Shown here piece after piece: positions 1 to 12,200 of a stretch of DNA of 64,000 nt. Below the pieces are notes generated by a model, which was given only the letters and a program-made list of their open reading frames with translations, did no database searches and was not told where the DNA came from. The stretch is taken from the NCBI GenBank assembly GCA_036874045.1, contig CM072339.1:6517501-6581500 (forward strand). The letters run 5' to 3'. The stretch is from Cymodocea nodosa. Taxonomy: Eukaryota > Streptophyta > Magnoliopsida > Alismatales > Cymodoceaceae. Position 1 is the first letter of the stretch. Every line of letters begins with the position of its first letter. The position numbers and the translations under genes are program-made.

Positions 1-620
1 TCTTCTACCGTGTGTGCCATTCTTCAGATTCCTTTAGAAATTGTGCGGTGTCGACTGCCTCTTCCCAGAATTCAGGTTTCATCTTCCTCATCATGGAGTT
101 ACACAACAGCATGAAATCGCTCTGATTTCTACTATTCTAGATGCTAAATGATTTGCCGAATAATGCCCCCCAAACCCTAGGTTTTAGTTTAAATAAGCCC
201 TAAATTTAGGCAGGTAATCGGGTCATTTCTTGAACCAACTATAACTATTTTATCCGTGGTCTTAGCTACAGTACTCCATTGAGTTACAGTTAACTCAACG
301 GAATAAGCTCGTTGACTAACTCAAGACTCAACGGAGTAAGCTCGTTGAGTTAAGCATAACTCAATGGACTCCCCGTACAAGCAAATATAATAATAATATT
401 ACAGATAATAGTTTTTCTGGTTTTTTTTCGGTTGAACCGATACTATGTTTCGGTAAAACCAACATTTTTTCTGAAAATTAATATACATATTTTTTTATGT
501 TCTGGTCATACTAATGGATCCAGTCGATTGAACCGCAACGATTTTTATATTTTATATATATATCTATTTTTTTTTAATGTTTTTTTTTCATATATATATA
601 AACATAAAAACTAATTTCTT
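1..620 (-). other. Non-coding post-pol region of Athila-A
   Basis: No coding domain is recognised between the integrase end and the left edge. On the plus strand it reads through an AAACCCTAG-like stretch near 170, then 240-380 holds several copies of the inverted box TAACTCAACGGA / CGTTGAGTTA found in the LTRs of this window. Pyrimidine runs near 420-430 and 568-590 could be the element's polypurine tract on the minus strand. The LTR start sequence seen at 7619 is not found here, so the 3' LTR must lie further left. Confidence 0.45.
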
Positions 621-621
621 A

Positions 622-2040
622 CTAAGTAAAGCTCGAGTAGTCCTCTACTTTGACTTCTTCCATAATTCCAAATGAGCTTTTTGGTGTTTTCAAAATAGGT
701 CTAAGTCTTTGTCCATTTACTTTAAATATATTCTGATTTTTAGGATTTTCAATTTCAATAGCTTCATAAGGATAAATATTTCGAACTATGTAAGGTCTTG
801 CCCATCTAGATTTTAATTTTCCTAGATGATTATGGAGTCTAGCCATATAAAGATATACTTCTTGTCCTATTTCAAATCTTTTAGGAATAAGTTTTCTATC
901 ATGCCAAAATTTAATTTTTTCTTTTTCTCTTACAGTCTTCGAATAAGCTTCATTTCTAAATTCTTCTAATTCAATTAATTACATTTTTCTATTTTCAGCA
1001 GCTTGATTTAAATTAGTGTTTAGATTTTTTAATGCCCAATAAGCTTTATGTTCTATTTCAACAGGTAAATGACAACTTTTTCCATATACTAGCCTAAAAG
1101 GTGACATACCTAAGCTCGTTTTATAAGCAGTTCTATAAACCCAAAGTGCATCTATCAATCTATTAGCCCAATCTGTTCTAGTAGGATTTACTACTTTTTT
1201 TAAGATTAATTTAATTTGTTTGTTTGCACTTTCTACTTGTCCACTTGTTTATGGATGATATGATGTTGCAATTTTGTAGTTTACTCCATATTTCTTCATT
1301 AAGGCTTCAAAACTTCTATTACAGAAATGAGTTCCTCTATCACTGATAATAGCTTTAGGTATTCCAAATCTGGCAAATATATTTGTTCTTATAAATTATA
1401 TTACCACTTTGTTGTCATTAGTTTTTGTAGGAATAGCTTCTATCCATTTAGATACATAATCCAACCCCAACAATATGTAATTAAATTAATTAGACATAGG
1501 AAATGGACCCATAAAATCTATTCCCCACACATCAAAGATTTCAACCTCAACAATAGGATTAAGAGGCATCATATTCCTCTTTGATATTCTTCCTATTTGT
1601 TGACATCTTAAACAACTTAAGCAATATTTATGAGCATCTTTGAATAGTGTTGGCCAATAAAACCCACATTACAGAATTATTGCAACAGTTTTCCCTGAAC
1701 CAAAATGCCCTCCACAAGCTTGGTCATGACAGAAAGACAATATGCTCAGATATTCAGTTTCTAGAACACACTTCCTTAAAACCAGATCAGGACATTTCTT
1801 AAATAAGTATGGGTCTTCCCAATAGTAATATTTTACTCTTGAAAAAAACAATTTCTTATCCTGTCTATTCCAATCCTTAGGTGTTAGACCAGTAACTAAG
1901 TAATTAACTATGTCTACATACCAAGGCATTGTGTTGATGGTCATTAATTGTTCATTAGGAAAATTATCCTTAATTTCAATATTTGATTTTTCTATTTGTA
2001 ATCTTGATAAATGATCTGCTACTACATTCTCACACCCTTT
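622..2040 (-). pseudogene. Athila-A integrase region
   Basis: Read on the minus strand, this codes for an Athila-type integrase. The zinc-binding N-terminal part lies around 1600-1750, then the catalytic core begins with the DVWGIDFMGP motif near 1500-1560. The C-terminal region at 622-846 contains KSRWARPYIV, IEIENPKNQNIFKVNGQRLRP, typical of Athila and Tat relatives. It follows RNase H directly, the normal Ty3/gypsy order. No chromodomain is seen. The block is broken. Confidence 0.8.
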
Positions 2041-3330
2041 TTTATCTTTAATTTCTAGATCAAATTCTTGTAATAATAATATCCATCAGATCAATCTAGG
2101 TTTAGTTTCTTTTTTTTTATTAGATGTTTTAGAGCTGAATGATCCGTTTATACTATTACTTTAGCTCCAATCAGATATGATCTAAACTTTTCTAAAGCAA
2201 AGACAACAACTAATAATTCTTTTTCAGTAGTTGTGTAATTAACTTGAGCATCATTTAAGGTTTTGCTTGCATAATGAATCACTCTAAGAGATTTTTCTAT
2301 CTTCTGTCCTAACACTACTCCTACAGCAAAATCAAAAGCATCGCACATTAATTCAAATGGATGGTTCCAATTAGGTGCTTGAATTATAGGAGTTGAAATT
2401 AAGCTAGTCTTAAGTCTGAAAAATGCTTCCTTGCAATTTTTATCAAAGTTAAATGGAACATCTTTTAATAGATTTGTTAAAGGTCTAACTATCTTGCTAA
2501 AGTCTTTGATAAATCTTCTATAAAAACCAGCATGTCCTAGAAATGATCTAATATCTTTTACTGATTTAGGTTCTGGTAGATTAGAAATTACTTCTATTTT
2601 AGCTTTATCTACTTCCAACCCTTTCTTAGAAACAACATGCCTTAAGACTATTCCTTGTTTAACCATGAAGTGACATTTTTCCTAATTTAAAACTAGATTT
2701 TTTTTTACACAGCGTTGTAATATTAAGTCTAAATTTTTTAAACAAACTTCATATGAGTTGCCATATACAATAAAATCATCCATAAATATTTCTAAAAAAT
2801 CATCAGTCATTTTAGTAAATATTTCTAAAGGTAGCTAGCGCATTGCATAATCCGAATGGCATTCTCTTAAAAGCATAAGTTCCATTAGGACAGGTGAAAG
2901 TTGTTTTCTCTTGATCCTCTAATGCTACTGGAATTTGATTATACCCGTCTAGGAAACAAAAATATTCTTACCCTGCTAATCTTTCTAGCATTTGATCTAT
3001 AAAAGGTAAGGGAAAATGATCTTTCCTAGTCACAGCATTCAGCTTTCTATAGTCTATACATACTCTCCAGCCTGATTGAATTCTAGTAGGTATCAAGTCT
3101 TGACTTTCATTCCTAATAACTGTTAATCCTGATTTCTTGGGAACTACATGGATTGGACTAACCCACGAGCTATCAGAAATCGGATAAATTATGTCATTAT
3201 CTAACCACTTAACTATTTCCTTCCTAACTACTTCTTTAAGGTTTGGATTTAATCTCCTCTCAGGAATTCTAATAGGTTTAGCATTCTCTTCTAAATATAT
3301 GTGGTGGCAGCAAAAAGTTGAACTTAACCC
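2040..3330 (-). pseudogene. Athila-A reverse transcriptase and RNase H region
   Basis: The minus strand encodes Ty3/gypsy reverse transcriptase followed by RNase H. The upstream part shows RRLNPNLKEVV, YPISDSSWVSPIHVVPKKSG and CIDYRKLNAVTRKDHFPLPF, close to the Athila consensus. The region 2148-2666 carries the connection and RNase H start, including SFLGHAGFYRRFIKDFSKI and the YTTTEKELLVVVFALEKFRSYL motif. Near 2750-2850 is the RT catalytic neighbourhood. The block is broken. Confidence 0.85.
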
Positions 3331-4160
3331 TTTTATATCAGTCATAGTCCATTCTATTGCTTCTTTATAACTTTTTACTACATCTTTTAATTTAGCTATT
3401 TGATCCTCTTTTAAACCTGAAGCAATAATGATTGGACAGGTTCGTTTATCTTCCAGAAATATATATGTTAATTCAGGAGGTAAAGGTTTTAATTCTAAAT
3501 ACTGCCCATCAGAAGCTAGAGCTCCTAATTGAACATCATCATCTTTTAAATGAACTTCTTCTAGATCTCCTTCTATATTTATGCTTTCACTTTCTTCTAA
3601 AATTTCAGAATTGATTTGCCTATTTAATTCTTCTTGAATCACATCATCTAACATATCTCCTTCATCCTCTAAAAAGTCTATGGTATGTAAGGACATTTCT
3701 AACTCCTCAAACCTTTCTGGTTTGAAAATATTTAATTGAGTATCCTCATTATCATATGCTAATTTCATTACCCCAGTTTTACAATTTATAACAACCCTTG
3801 ATGTTGCTAAAAATGGCCTTCCCAAAATTAAAGATGTATCACTATTTTTATGCTTAATTTGTTGGGAATCCAAAATTACAATATCAATAGGATATATAAA
3901 ATTTTTGATTTTAATTAAGACATCCTCTATTTTTCCTCTAGGGTATCTTATACTTCTATCAACTAATTGAATAACTATACTAGTAGGAGTTAAGCCTTCT
4001 AATCCTAAAGATGCAAATATATCACTTGGCATAACATTTATACCTGCACCTAAGTCTATTAAGGTTCTTCCTAGAATGGTATTTCCTATGGTGCATGATA
4101 TAACAAGGATTCCAAGATCAGATAACCTTTTAGGAATTTGTGGAAGAAATAGGGAACTAC
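3330..4160 (-). pseudogene. Athila-A protease region and linker to RT
   Basis: The minus strand encodes a retropepsin-like segment. Near 4030-4060 it reads as a DLGAGINVMP-type active-site motif, followed by LGLEGLTPTSIVIQLVDRSI and the LGRPFLATSRVVI motif, both typical of Athila and Tat proteases. An acidic linker of about 100 residues leads to the reverse transcriptase. It lies between gag and RT, as expected for Ty3/gypsy. Confidence 0.75.
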
Positions 4161-5270
4161 TTTGCTTAGCTAAAAAGACCTTTCTAAGAACTTTTCACTC
4201 TCTTTTCTTAGTGCACCAATCCTTCAGAAATTTAGCACAAGGTGGTAGTTTCTGCAATAGATCTAACAAAGGAATGTTAACTTGTACTTTTTCAAAAATT
4301 TCTCTGATTTTTTCTTGTTTTTCAGGTATTGTTTGTTGTAATCTTTCAGGATAGGGTGCTAAAGATTTTGATTTCAAAGACTCTTTTTCTTTCAGTTGAT
4401 TTGTTTGATCATTTTTAGCTTCGTTAGCAGATTCAGATTGTTCTTCAGTGATTTCTAGATTTTCAGCTATTACATTTTCATTATCATTTTGATTTTTACT
4501 CTTCTCCACCTTCATATCATTTTCATTTTGAGTTCTTGGTGGTATATCAGTTCTAGATCTTAATGTTATACATACATTTTCCAGATTTTCATTACTCTTA
4601 TGATGTTTTTGTATATCATTTTCGTGATTATGATCTTCAATTGTTTTTAGTTTTAAAGTGCATTCTTTAAATTCTCTTGCATTAGTATTTTCTATTTGCT
4701 GTATATTTTGCAAATTATGTAGGTTTATAACATTATAATTTTCATTGTCCTGTTGCATAACTTGTATTTTCATTGTATATTCGTCTAATGCTTTTAATTT
4801 TCTTTCCAGATCATCTAATCTCATTGCATTCAATTTTTGATCAATTTTCATTATGGTTTTTTCAGTTTCGTAAATTATATCCTTTTTAGGTTCTGAATAT
4901 GCTTCCTTATTGTTTAATTGGTTGACTTCTTGTTATTGACACAAAATATTCCAATTTGTCCAAATTTTTCTCTATACTATGCTCCAATCTGTCATACCTA
5001 TCCTAAACTTCAATGTCTCTCAACATATTACACATTCTATACTGACCATCAGTTGGGTAAACTATAGGATTCTCATACTCGGATCTATTATACTGAGGAT
5101 AATTCATTTGTTGTTCATGGGATCTAACCATCTACAAACGTCTCAGTTTCAAATAGTCAGAAATGTCGTGTCCTTCAGAATTGCAGAATTCACATATGCT
5201 AATTACAAGTTTCAGAAATCTTTGAGCATAAGCATATGCCATATTCTCAATTACAGAAGAAAACACACAA
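4160..5270 (-). pseudogene. Athila-A gag region
   Basis: The minus strand at 4195-4851 encodes a low-complexity stretch rich in N, E and K followed by YPERLQQ and VQVNIPLLDLLQKLPPCAKFLKDW. That tail matches the end of Athila gag, where it precedes the protease. Further upstream, near 5150-5230, is a fragment resembling the Cys/His knuckle. Most of the N-terminal capsid part is not recognisable. The block is broken. Confidence 0.65.
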
Positions 5271-5310
5271 CTCTAGCTATTAAAACGAAACAGCTATAAC
5301 AGTTGCTTAT

Positions 5311-5350
5311 ATTAATTCAATTCAATTCTATTCTATTCAATTCAATTCCC
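5311..5350. repeat. ATTCA-type short tandem repeat in the Athila-A leader
   Basis: About eight copies of a TTCAA/TTCTA pentamer lie beside the primer site, between the 5' LTR and gag. It is a simple repeat in the untranslated leader with no visible function. Confidence 0.7.
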
Positions 5351-5364
5351 TTGCAACGATGCCA
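5348..5364 (-). promoter_or_regulatory. Athila-A primer binding site
   Basis: On the minus strand the sequence is TGGCATCGTTGCAAGGG. It resembles the primer site of Athila/Tat elements (TGGCGCCGTTGCCGGGG type, attributed to Asp tRNA) with some mismatches. It lies just inside the 5' LTR, which fixes the element's orientation. Confidence 0.7.
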
Positions 5365-5406
5365 TAAAACTTGTTTGTGTTTTCCCAGCACTACACTAGA
5401 AAAACT

Positions 5407-7619
5407 TGGATTTGTTACTTTTATTTTTACTTAGTTAATTTATCTTTATGCCTATTCTTTCTTTTAGAAGTAAACAAACAATCTTTAATACAATTTAGAT
5501 ATTAATTCCAATTTGTACTTTAACTACAAGTGCACAATGTCTATTGTATTAGAGTGCAAGTACAAGTCGATCCCATAGGGAATTGCTGAAGAACTTGAGA
5601 ACTGTTCGTTTGTTAACAATCAAATTTATATATTCAATAAGCTCTCCATTGAATTACAGTTAACTCAATGGACAAAGTTCGTTGAATTATGGCTAACTCA
5701 ACAGACTAACGTCGTGGACTTAAGTTAACTCCACGAGCCTATCTTTTTTCTTTAATACTGCTATCTACAAAGGAATTCGGCCAACCATTGGGCGATTCCA
5801 CAGATTGTAAATAACATCAATTAAGCTCTTTAATGTTAGTTAACATTGGATTTATCATTAAGCAATACTAACATTCAGATAATTCAAACCGTAACCATTA
5901 AAATCTTTAAGTCTTTTGAACAAACCGATTTCAATAAACTGTAAAACTAAAACAACATAAAACAATCACAGCACTGATAAAGATAACATTAATCACGATA
6001 CAACACAAACAATACAACACTCAAATACAACATACAAACATAGATAAATTGTTTTTGGTTTTTTTGTTTTAATATGAACATGGAAATGGGCGAAAGGTGA
6101 ATGTAAAGTAATCTCACTTGATAGTAAATACTTCCGACACTACTTGCAACGTGATTACACCATTGAAGATTAAACCACTTACAATTTTGTCTCCTCTCCC
6201 TATAGAATTGCGAGTCTAGAATTGCAAGATGATCTCCTCTTCAGCATACAGGCATCAACCTGAAGCCAAGGCTAAAAGCTTTACGATCTCCTGAAATATG
6301 AGTTGGTGCTTGGTGAAAATGGCTTCCCTTCCCGCGACGCGATCACTCCTCACAGTGATTGTCAACCACTGTGTTTGGCTCAGAATCGACCCGACATCAA
6401 GAAAGTATTCTCACAGACCTCCGATGGTCGGTGATTGTGGTGGTGATGATGATGGTTGGTGTGGTACTTCAGAGAATTGCGATGCTGATCCTCCTTTGCA
6501 CACACTATCCGCCCATCGATCACACCCTTCTTCTTTTTTCTTCTTTTCTTTTATATTTCTTCAGTAATAACTACTTCTACTTGAATGGTTAGTTGGATTT
6601 CCTTCATTCGTATCAACGGTTTTTCTTTCATTTGTCGATACGTGTTTCTTTCTTTTATATTTCTTAAGTTATTTCTTCTCAGTAATAACCCTTCTTCTTT
6701 CTTCTCCTTGTGCGATACGTGCAGTCGTGGTTTTTCTTTCATTTGTCCTGTTTCTGCAACTGCTATAGTGGCATATTAGAAAATATATAGTTCGTGGAGT
6801 TACAGATAACTCAACGGACTTTCTTCGTTGATTTAACTATAAAATACATGCATAAATATAACTATCTGATGCTTAGGTGCATTTCGGATACCTATAAACT
6901 TAACTATCCGATGCTTAGATGCATTTCGGATAGTTACAAATAACTCACCGATATATAACTTAAATAAATCTACCAGATCTCGACATGTGTCAACATCAGT
7001 TTAATCGTAAAATAACATTTTGGAGAGTTACAGGTCTAACTATCTGATGCTCAGATGTATTTCGAATAGTTACAAATAACTCACCGATATATAACTTAAG
7101 TAAATCTACGAGATCTCGACACGTGCCAGCATCAGTTTAATCATAAAATAACATTTTGGAGAGTTACAGATCTAACTATCCGATGCTCAGATGCATTTCG
7201 GATAGTTATAGATAACTAACCGAAAGTTCACTTAAGTCATTCATTATGATTTCGACACGTGTACTTCAGGAAATAATAAAATATTCTCTCAAAACATAAC
7301 TATTCAGCAATTTAAACATAACTATCCAATATGTTCAGTCTGTTAAACATAACTGTCCGAAATATGTCCGATATGTTAAACATAACTATCTGAAATATCA
7401 GAAAATTCAGATACTTAAGAATTTCACAGCCTACAACTTACCGATAGTTCAAAAATATACTAAATTAACATTAATTCCCCTAAATTAAGCAGATTCTTCA
7501 ATTAAAGCATATAACAGTGCAATTATAACATAATGGCTTAATTCTCATATGGTAAGCTAAATATTATGCAATTAACCATCATTTAACTGTTAATAATATG
7601 CACTTTTTCATTCTAAACA
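5407..7619 (-). repeat. Athila-A 5' LTR, about 2.2 kb
   Basis: On the minus strand the LTR starts TGTTTAGAATG at 7619. It matches the solo copy at 15532-17784 and the split copy at 23982-24866 plus 36610-37056 along its length. The inner boundary is set by comparison and may be off by about 40 bases. The first 800 bases (6840-7619) are packed with the inverted boxes CGGATAGTTA and TAACTATCCG, with ACTTAAGT and CACGTG palindromes between them. A higher-GC block lies at 6290-6500, and GTTGAGTTA-type boxes lie at 5640-5740. No TATA box can be assigned with confidence. Confidence 0.8.
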
Positions 7620-9068
7620 GTGAGTTAAGTCTTTTTATGTCCGGATATGATTTTTATGGTAAGTCTCCGAAATCCCTTTGGTTTCGAATAGTTAAGGTTT
7701 TTATTCTGGAGAGTTAGCTGTTTCTTTGTTTTAATATATTTTCGGTTACTTTCTTCTGAAGGACACGTGTCAATCTCTCATCGCTTAACTTAAGTGACTT
7801 TTCGGAAGGTTACGATGTAACTATCCGAAAACTCTTAAGAATTGGAGAGTTATCTTCAGTAAGTATCCAAAAATAGTTTTTAAGTTTCGGATGGTTGAGT
7901 TTTCTATTATTTCTGACTTAAGTGACTTGTCGGAAGGTTACCTGTGTAACTATCCGTAATGACTTAAGGATCGGAGAGTTATCTTTATAAGTATCCGAAA
8001 CATGTCCACTCTATCGGATAGTTTATTTTTTTTATATTTTATAAGGCTATTTCAAAAGGACACATGTTTCAATTTTAATACATGACTTAAGTGGTCTTTC
8101 GGTATGTTAGTTCTATCTATCCAAAATGGTTTTGAGTTTTGGTAGGTTATCTGTTTAAGTCTCCGATTTTCTAAAAGCCTCCGAAGATTTTATTTTTACA
8201 GAAACTAAAACTATTATTAATTGACTAATCTTTGTGGCAAGATATCTTTTGATTGTAGATCTCAACTTTATTATGATTGAAGGTTGCCGAAAATGAATTC
8301 CTACATAAGGCATCTGACCATTTCAAAATTCTTTCCATATATGCAAATTTCGAAGGAGAAATAAAAAGGATTTTGTAGAAAACTGAAACATACACACACA
8401 GAATTTTTCAACACTCGAAAGGAGAAATTGTCTGCTTAGTATTTCTGCAAACACTTTGAAGATTCATTTGCAACAAAGTCTAGAAGATCAACAACTGCAG
8501 ATTAATCAAGAATTCTCCTTAGAGCTTCTATGTCAACTCTTCATAGGAGTTGATCTAGTGTTGTGTGTCATTTTTATTTTGAGTTAGTGACTCCTGAGGT
8601 TAAATTGTCTTCTCGTTTACTTGAAAACCTTAACTCACAAGGGTGTTGTGAGTATACTTTCACAAGGTCGGGGCCTTGGTGAAGAGAGTGAAGTGTGAAA
8701 CTTCACTTGCTCAAGATTGGGGTCTTGAGTATACAAAGTTGGTGCTTTGTGTGAGGTTTTTGTTTAGCCTTTAAAAACATCTATAAGGTTGTTGCTTAGC
8801 CTACAAAAGCAACTTGTTTAATGTTTGTGCTTTGCCTTAAAAGCACTTAGTGGAATTCTCGAGGTTGTGGCCTTGAGGAGTGGACTACCCAGTTTGGGGA
8901 ACCACTATAAATCTCTTTGTGTTATTTACTTTCTGCATTACAAGTTTTAATTCCAAAATCAATTAATCAAGGTTCATTAGTGACAACAGCTTCCAAAGTT
9001 TTAAAATCAAAATAAATTTTATTAGGATACTATTCACCCGCCCTCTAGTGTGCCATTTGATCCTTTCA
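7620..9068 (+). repeat. B1, Sirevirus B LTR, right part
   Basis: This is the right part of a Sirevirus-type LTR on the plus strand, ending in CACCCGCCCTCTAGTGTGCC and GATCCTTTCA. It is the mirror copy of B2 (9690-11424), with about 1.4 kb shared. The left part is missing because Athila-A sits at its left edge. The first 550 bases carry the inverted boxes, including CGGAAGGTTA...TAACTATCCG and the palindrome GACACGTGTC at 7762-7771. B1 interrupts the D 3' LTR, and the expected target copy is GTTAA at 9069-9073. Confidence 0.8.
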
Positions 9069-9209
9069 GTTAACTATCCAAAATAAAAATGAAACTTTCT
9101 GTTAACTTGTCAACATTTAATTATGTGACTATTATACTTAGAGAATATTATTTAGACTTATTTTATAAACTTTAATAAAGCATTTATCATCAAAACAAAA
9201 TTCCTAACA
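9069..9209 (-). repeat. Sirevirus D 3' LTR, outer piece
   Basis: On the minus strand it starts TGTTAGGAATTTTGTTTTGATGAT and matches the last 141 bases of the LTR at 19920-21375. The rest of this LTR should lie left of the window, beyond B1 and Athila-A. Confidence 0.8.
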
Positions 9210-9271
9210 ATCTTCCCCTTTTTATGATGTTAAAACCTAATAAGTCAAATAATCTATCTTCTCCCCCTTTA
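9210..9271 (-). promoter_or_regulatory. Two polypurine tracts of Sirevirus D
   Basis: On the minus strand AAAAAGGGGAAGAT (9210-9224) touches the 3' LTR, and a second AAAGGGGGAGAAGAT lies at about 9256-9271. Several clustered tracts before the 3' LTR are a known Sirevirus feature. These prime plus-strand DNA synthesis. Confidence 0.75.
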
Positions 9272-9279
9272 TAGCATTA

Positions 9280-12200
9280 TAAAAAAGTAAATAAAATGTA
9301 AGGAAGAAAAACTTGCTAAGTATATATCGTTCAAAAAGACATTTTTAAACATGCATAACTATCGTGGATAAGAATAAAATATCATACCAGTTCACCTATA
9401 TATGGTTAATTAATGCATATGTCGCATAAAGATAGCATTTGTCAACCTCTACACCATGACCAAACCTTTGAAAGAGTGAAGCATGCAGTATTTTTGCAAT
9501 GAAATGTGCTTGGTCATTTAAATCATTAGTAATCTCATTGGATTGTTGGCAGTCGGATCTTTGGCTAAACCTTTAATATCCCATCCCAACTGATAAACCT
9601 ATTTTCTTTCTGATAATTTAACTCCTTCATTTTTTAGACCAAGTACTTGATAAAGTAATTCTAGAGTTAAATATATATATCGTAGTCTTTGAAAGGATCG
9701 AATGACACACTAGAGGGAGGGTGAATAGTGTCCTAATAAAATTTATTTTGCTTTTAAAAACTTTGGAAACTGTTGACACTAATGAACCCTGATTAATTGA
9801 TTTTGGAATTAAACTTGTAGTGCAGAAAGTAAAGAACACAAAGAGATTTATAGTGGTTCCCCAAACTAGGTAATCCACTCCTCAAGGCCACAACCTCGAG
9901 AATTCTACTAAGTACTTTTAAGGCTAAGCACAAACCTTAAACAAGTTACTTTTGCAGGCTAAGCAACAACCTTACATATGTTTTTAAAGGCTAAACAAAA
10001 ACCTCACACAAAGCACCAACTTTGTATACTCAAGACCCCAATCTTAAGCAAGTGAAGTATCACACTTCACTCTCTTCACCAAGGCCCTGACCTTGTGAAG
10101 GTATACTCACAACACCCTTGTGAGTTAAGGTTTTCAAGTAAACGAGAAGACAATTTAAAACCAGGAGTCACTAACTCAAAATGAAAATGACACACAACAC
10201 CAAATCAACTCCTATGAAGAGTTGACATAAAAGCTCTGAGGAGATTTCTTGATTGATTTGTAGTTGATGATCTTCTAGACTTTGTTGCAGACAAATCTTC
10301 AAGGTGTTTGCAAAATTATTGAACAGACAATTTCTCCTTTTGAGTGTTGAAAAATTCTGTGTGTGTCTCTTTAAGTTTTCTGCAAAATCCTTTTTATTTT
10401 TCCTTCGAGATTTGCATAAGTGGAAAGAATTCTGAAATGGTTAGATGCCTTATGTAGGAATTCATTTCTGGCAACCTTCAATCATAATAAAGTTGAGATC
10501 TACAATCAAAAGATATCTTGCCACAAAGATTAGTCAATTAATAATAGTTGTAGTTTCTGTAAAAATAAAATCTTCGAAAGCTTTTAGAAAATCGGAGACT
10601 TAGAAAGATAACCTGCCGAAACTCAAAAACATTTTGGATAGATAGAACTAACATTCCAAAAGACCACTTAAGTCATGTATTAAAATTGAAACACATGTCC
10701 TTCAGAAACTATGTTATAAAATATTAAAAAATAAACTATCTAATATAGTGGACATGTTTCGGATACTTATAAAGATAACTCTTCGATCCTTAAGTTATTT
10801 CGGATAGTTACACAGGTAACCTTTCGAAAAGTCACTTAAGTCAAAAATTAATAGAAAACTCAACCATCTAAAGCTTAAAACAATTTTTGGATACTTACTA
10901 AAAATAACTCTCCGATTCTTAAGACTTTTTGGATAGTTACATTGTAACCTTCCGAAAAGTCACTTAAGTCAAGCGATGAGAGACTGACACGTGTCCTTTA
11001 GAAGAAAGTAACCGAAAATATATTAAAATAGAGAAACAACTAACTCTCCGAAATAAAAACCTTAACTATCCGAAACCAAAGGGATTTCGGAGACTTACCA
11101 TAAAAAATCATATCTGGACATAAAAAGACTTAACTCACAGAAGGTAAATACTTTTCAGATAGTTACCGATATAATCATCCGAAAAGCCAGGAGAGAGAGA
11201 CATAACCATCCGATTTGCCCTGTTTTGTTCGGTGACTTATAAAATAACTCTCCAATCAATACACTATAGACAAAATAACTTGTCGAAATCTAATTTAAAA
11301 GATTTGGAGAACAAAGCAGTTAGCCAAAATTCATTTGAGTAAAAAGACAGCTAACATATGGTAGAAATAATTAAACCACACATTTTTCATCATCAAAATT
11401 AACTAATAAATAAATGAACTAACAATCTTGTATATTGGAAACAGGAATACCTTCTTCCACTGTTAAGTTTGAGTAAAAACAACTTACAAGTTCTAGTATA
11501 ATAAGATGGCTTGGCTATTCGAGTCAACATTTCTTGCATATGTGCCATCCCTTCAAACTTAACTAGTCTTGAATATAAAACTGTAAAAGTTTTATATGTT
11601 TGAAATTTTTCATAACAAGAACTATTTCTGAACCATAACAATGTATTTTCGTCTAAATTCTGTTCAGGATTAGGTATTTTCTTGTCATGATGTTCTGATC
11701 TGGGACTTGTTTCAATAGTATCAGCAGCATCTATATTTTTAGATCTTTTAGAACTGGTGGAATTTCTATCAAAGCTAGTATAAATGTCTGAAATATTTGT
11801 TATTGTCGTATCAATAATCTGTAGAATTTTCTCTATGTGATCTTTTTAAAACATATCAGTACCAATAGTCTATCCGATATACAGTAAGAGGAAGAATATC
11901 TATATATTCCTCTTTAGATGAAATATCTTCAAAATTCATAGACTTAGTGTCTATGTCATCAAAAATGTCATTAAAATTGATATCATCTATATATATATCA
12001 TCAAAATTTCCTACATGTTCTCTTTCCGTAGGAAAAGAATGCTGGCTTGCAACATGATGTGAAAAACTATCTATTGTATTAAAAGAAACATTATGCACTA
12101 ATGTGACACAATACCTTATAGTGTATGCTTGTAATCCGATATTTATCACATCTACTAGGATTCCTAACACAAAATCCTGTCCAGCTTGTGCAATGGAACA

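Larger units (their letters stand above)
1..7619 (-). mobile_element. Athila-A, Ty3/gypsy retrotransposon, left end outside window
   Basis: This is a Ty3/gypsy element of the Athila lineage on the minus strand. In its own direction it has a 5' LTR, a primer site resembling the Asp-tRNA type, then gag, protease, reverse transcriptase, RNase H and integrase. The Athila assignment rests on the RT block with IIYPISDSSWVSPI and CIDYRKLN, the integrase block with DVWGIDFMGP, and the C-terminal FKVNGQRLRP. Its 5' LTR begins at 7619 and abuts an interrupted Sirevirus B LTR, so it was inserted there; the expected 5-bp target copy on this side is GTGAG (7620-7624). The 3' LTR is not in the window. It is broken in several places and is a fossil. 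Confidence 0.85.

Noticed and set aside
3432-3614. Short plus-strand ORFs throughout the Athila, C1, F and H coding regions
   Set aside because: They are antisense shadows of pol and gag, with runs of L, S and I typical of reversed A-rich coding sequence.
6840-7619. Interpretation of 6840-7619 as a separate Sirevirus LTR beside a shorter Athila LTR
   Set aside because: The same junction is seen in three Athila copies in both orientations, and the solo copy has target duplications around the whole 2.25 kb, so it is one LTR.
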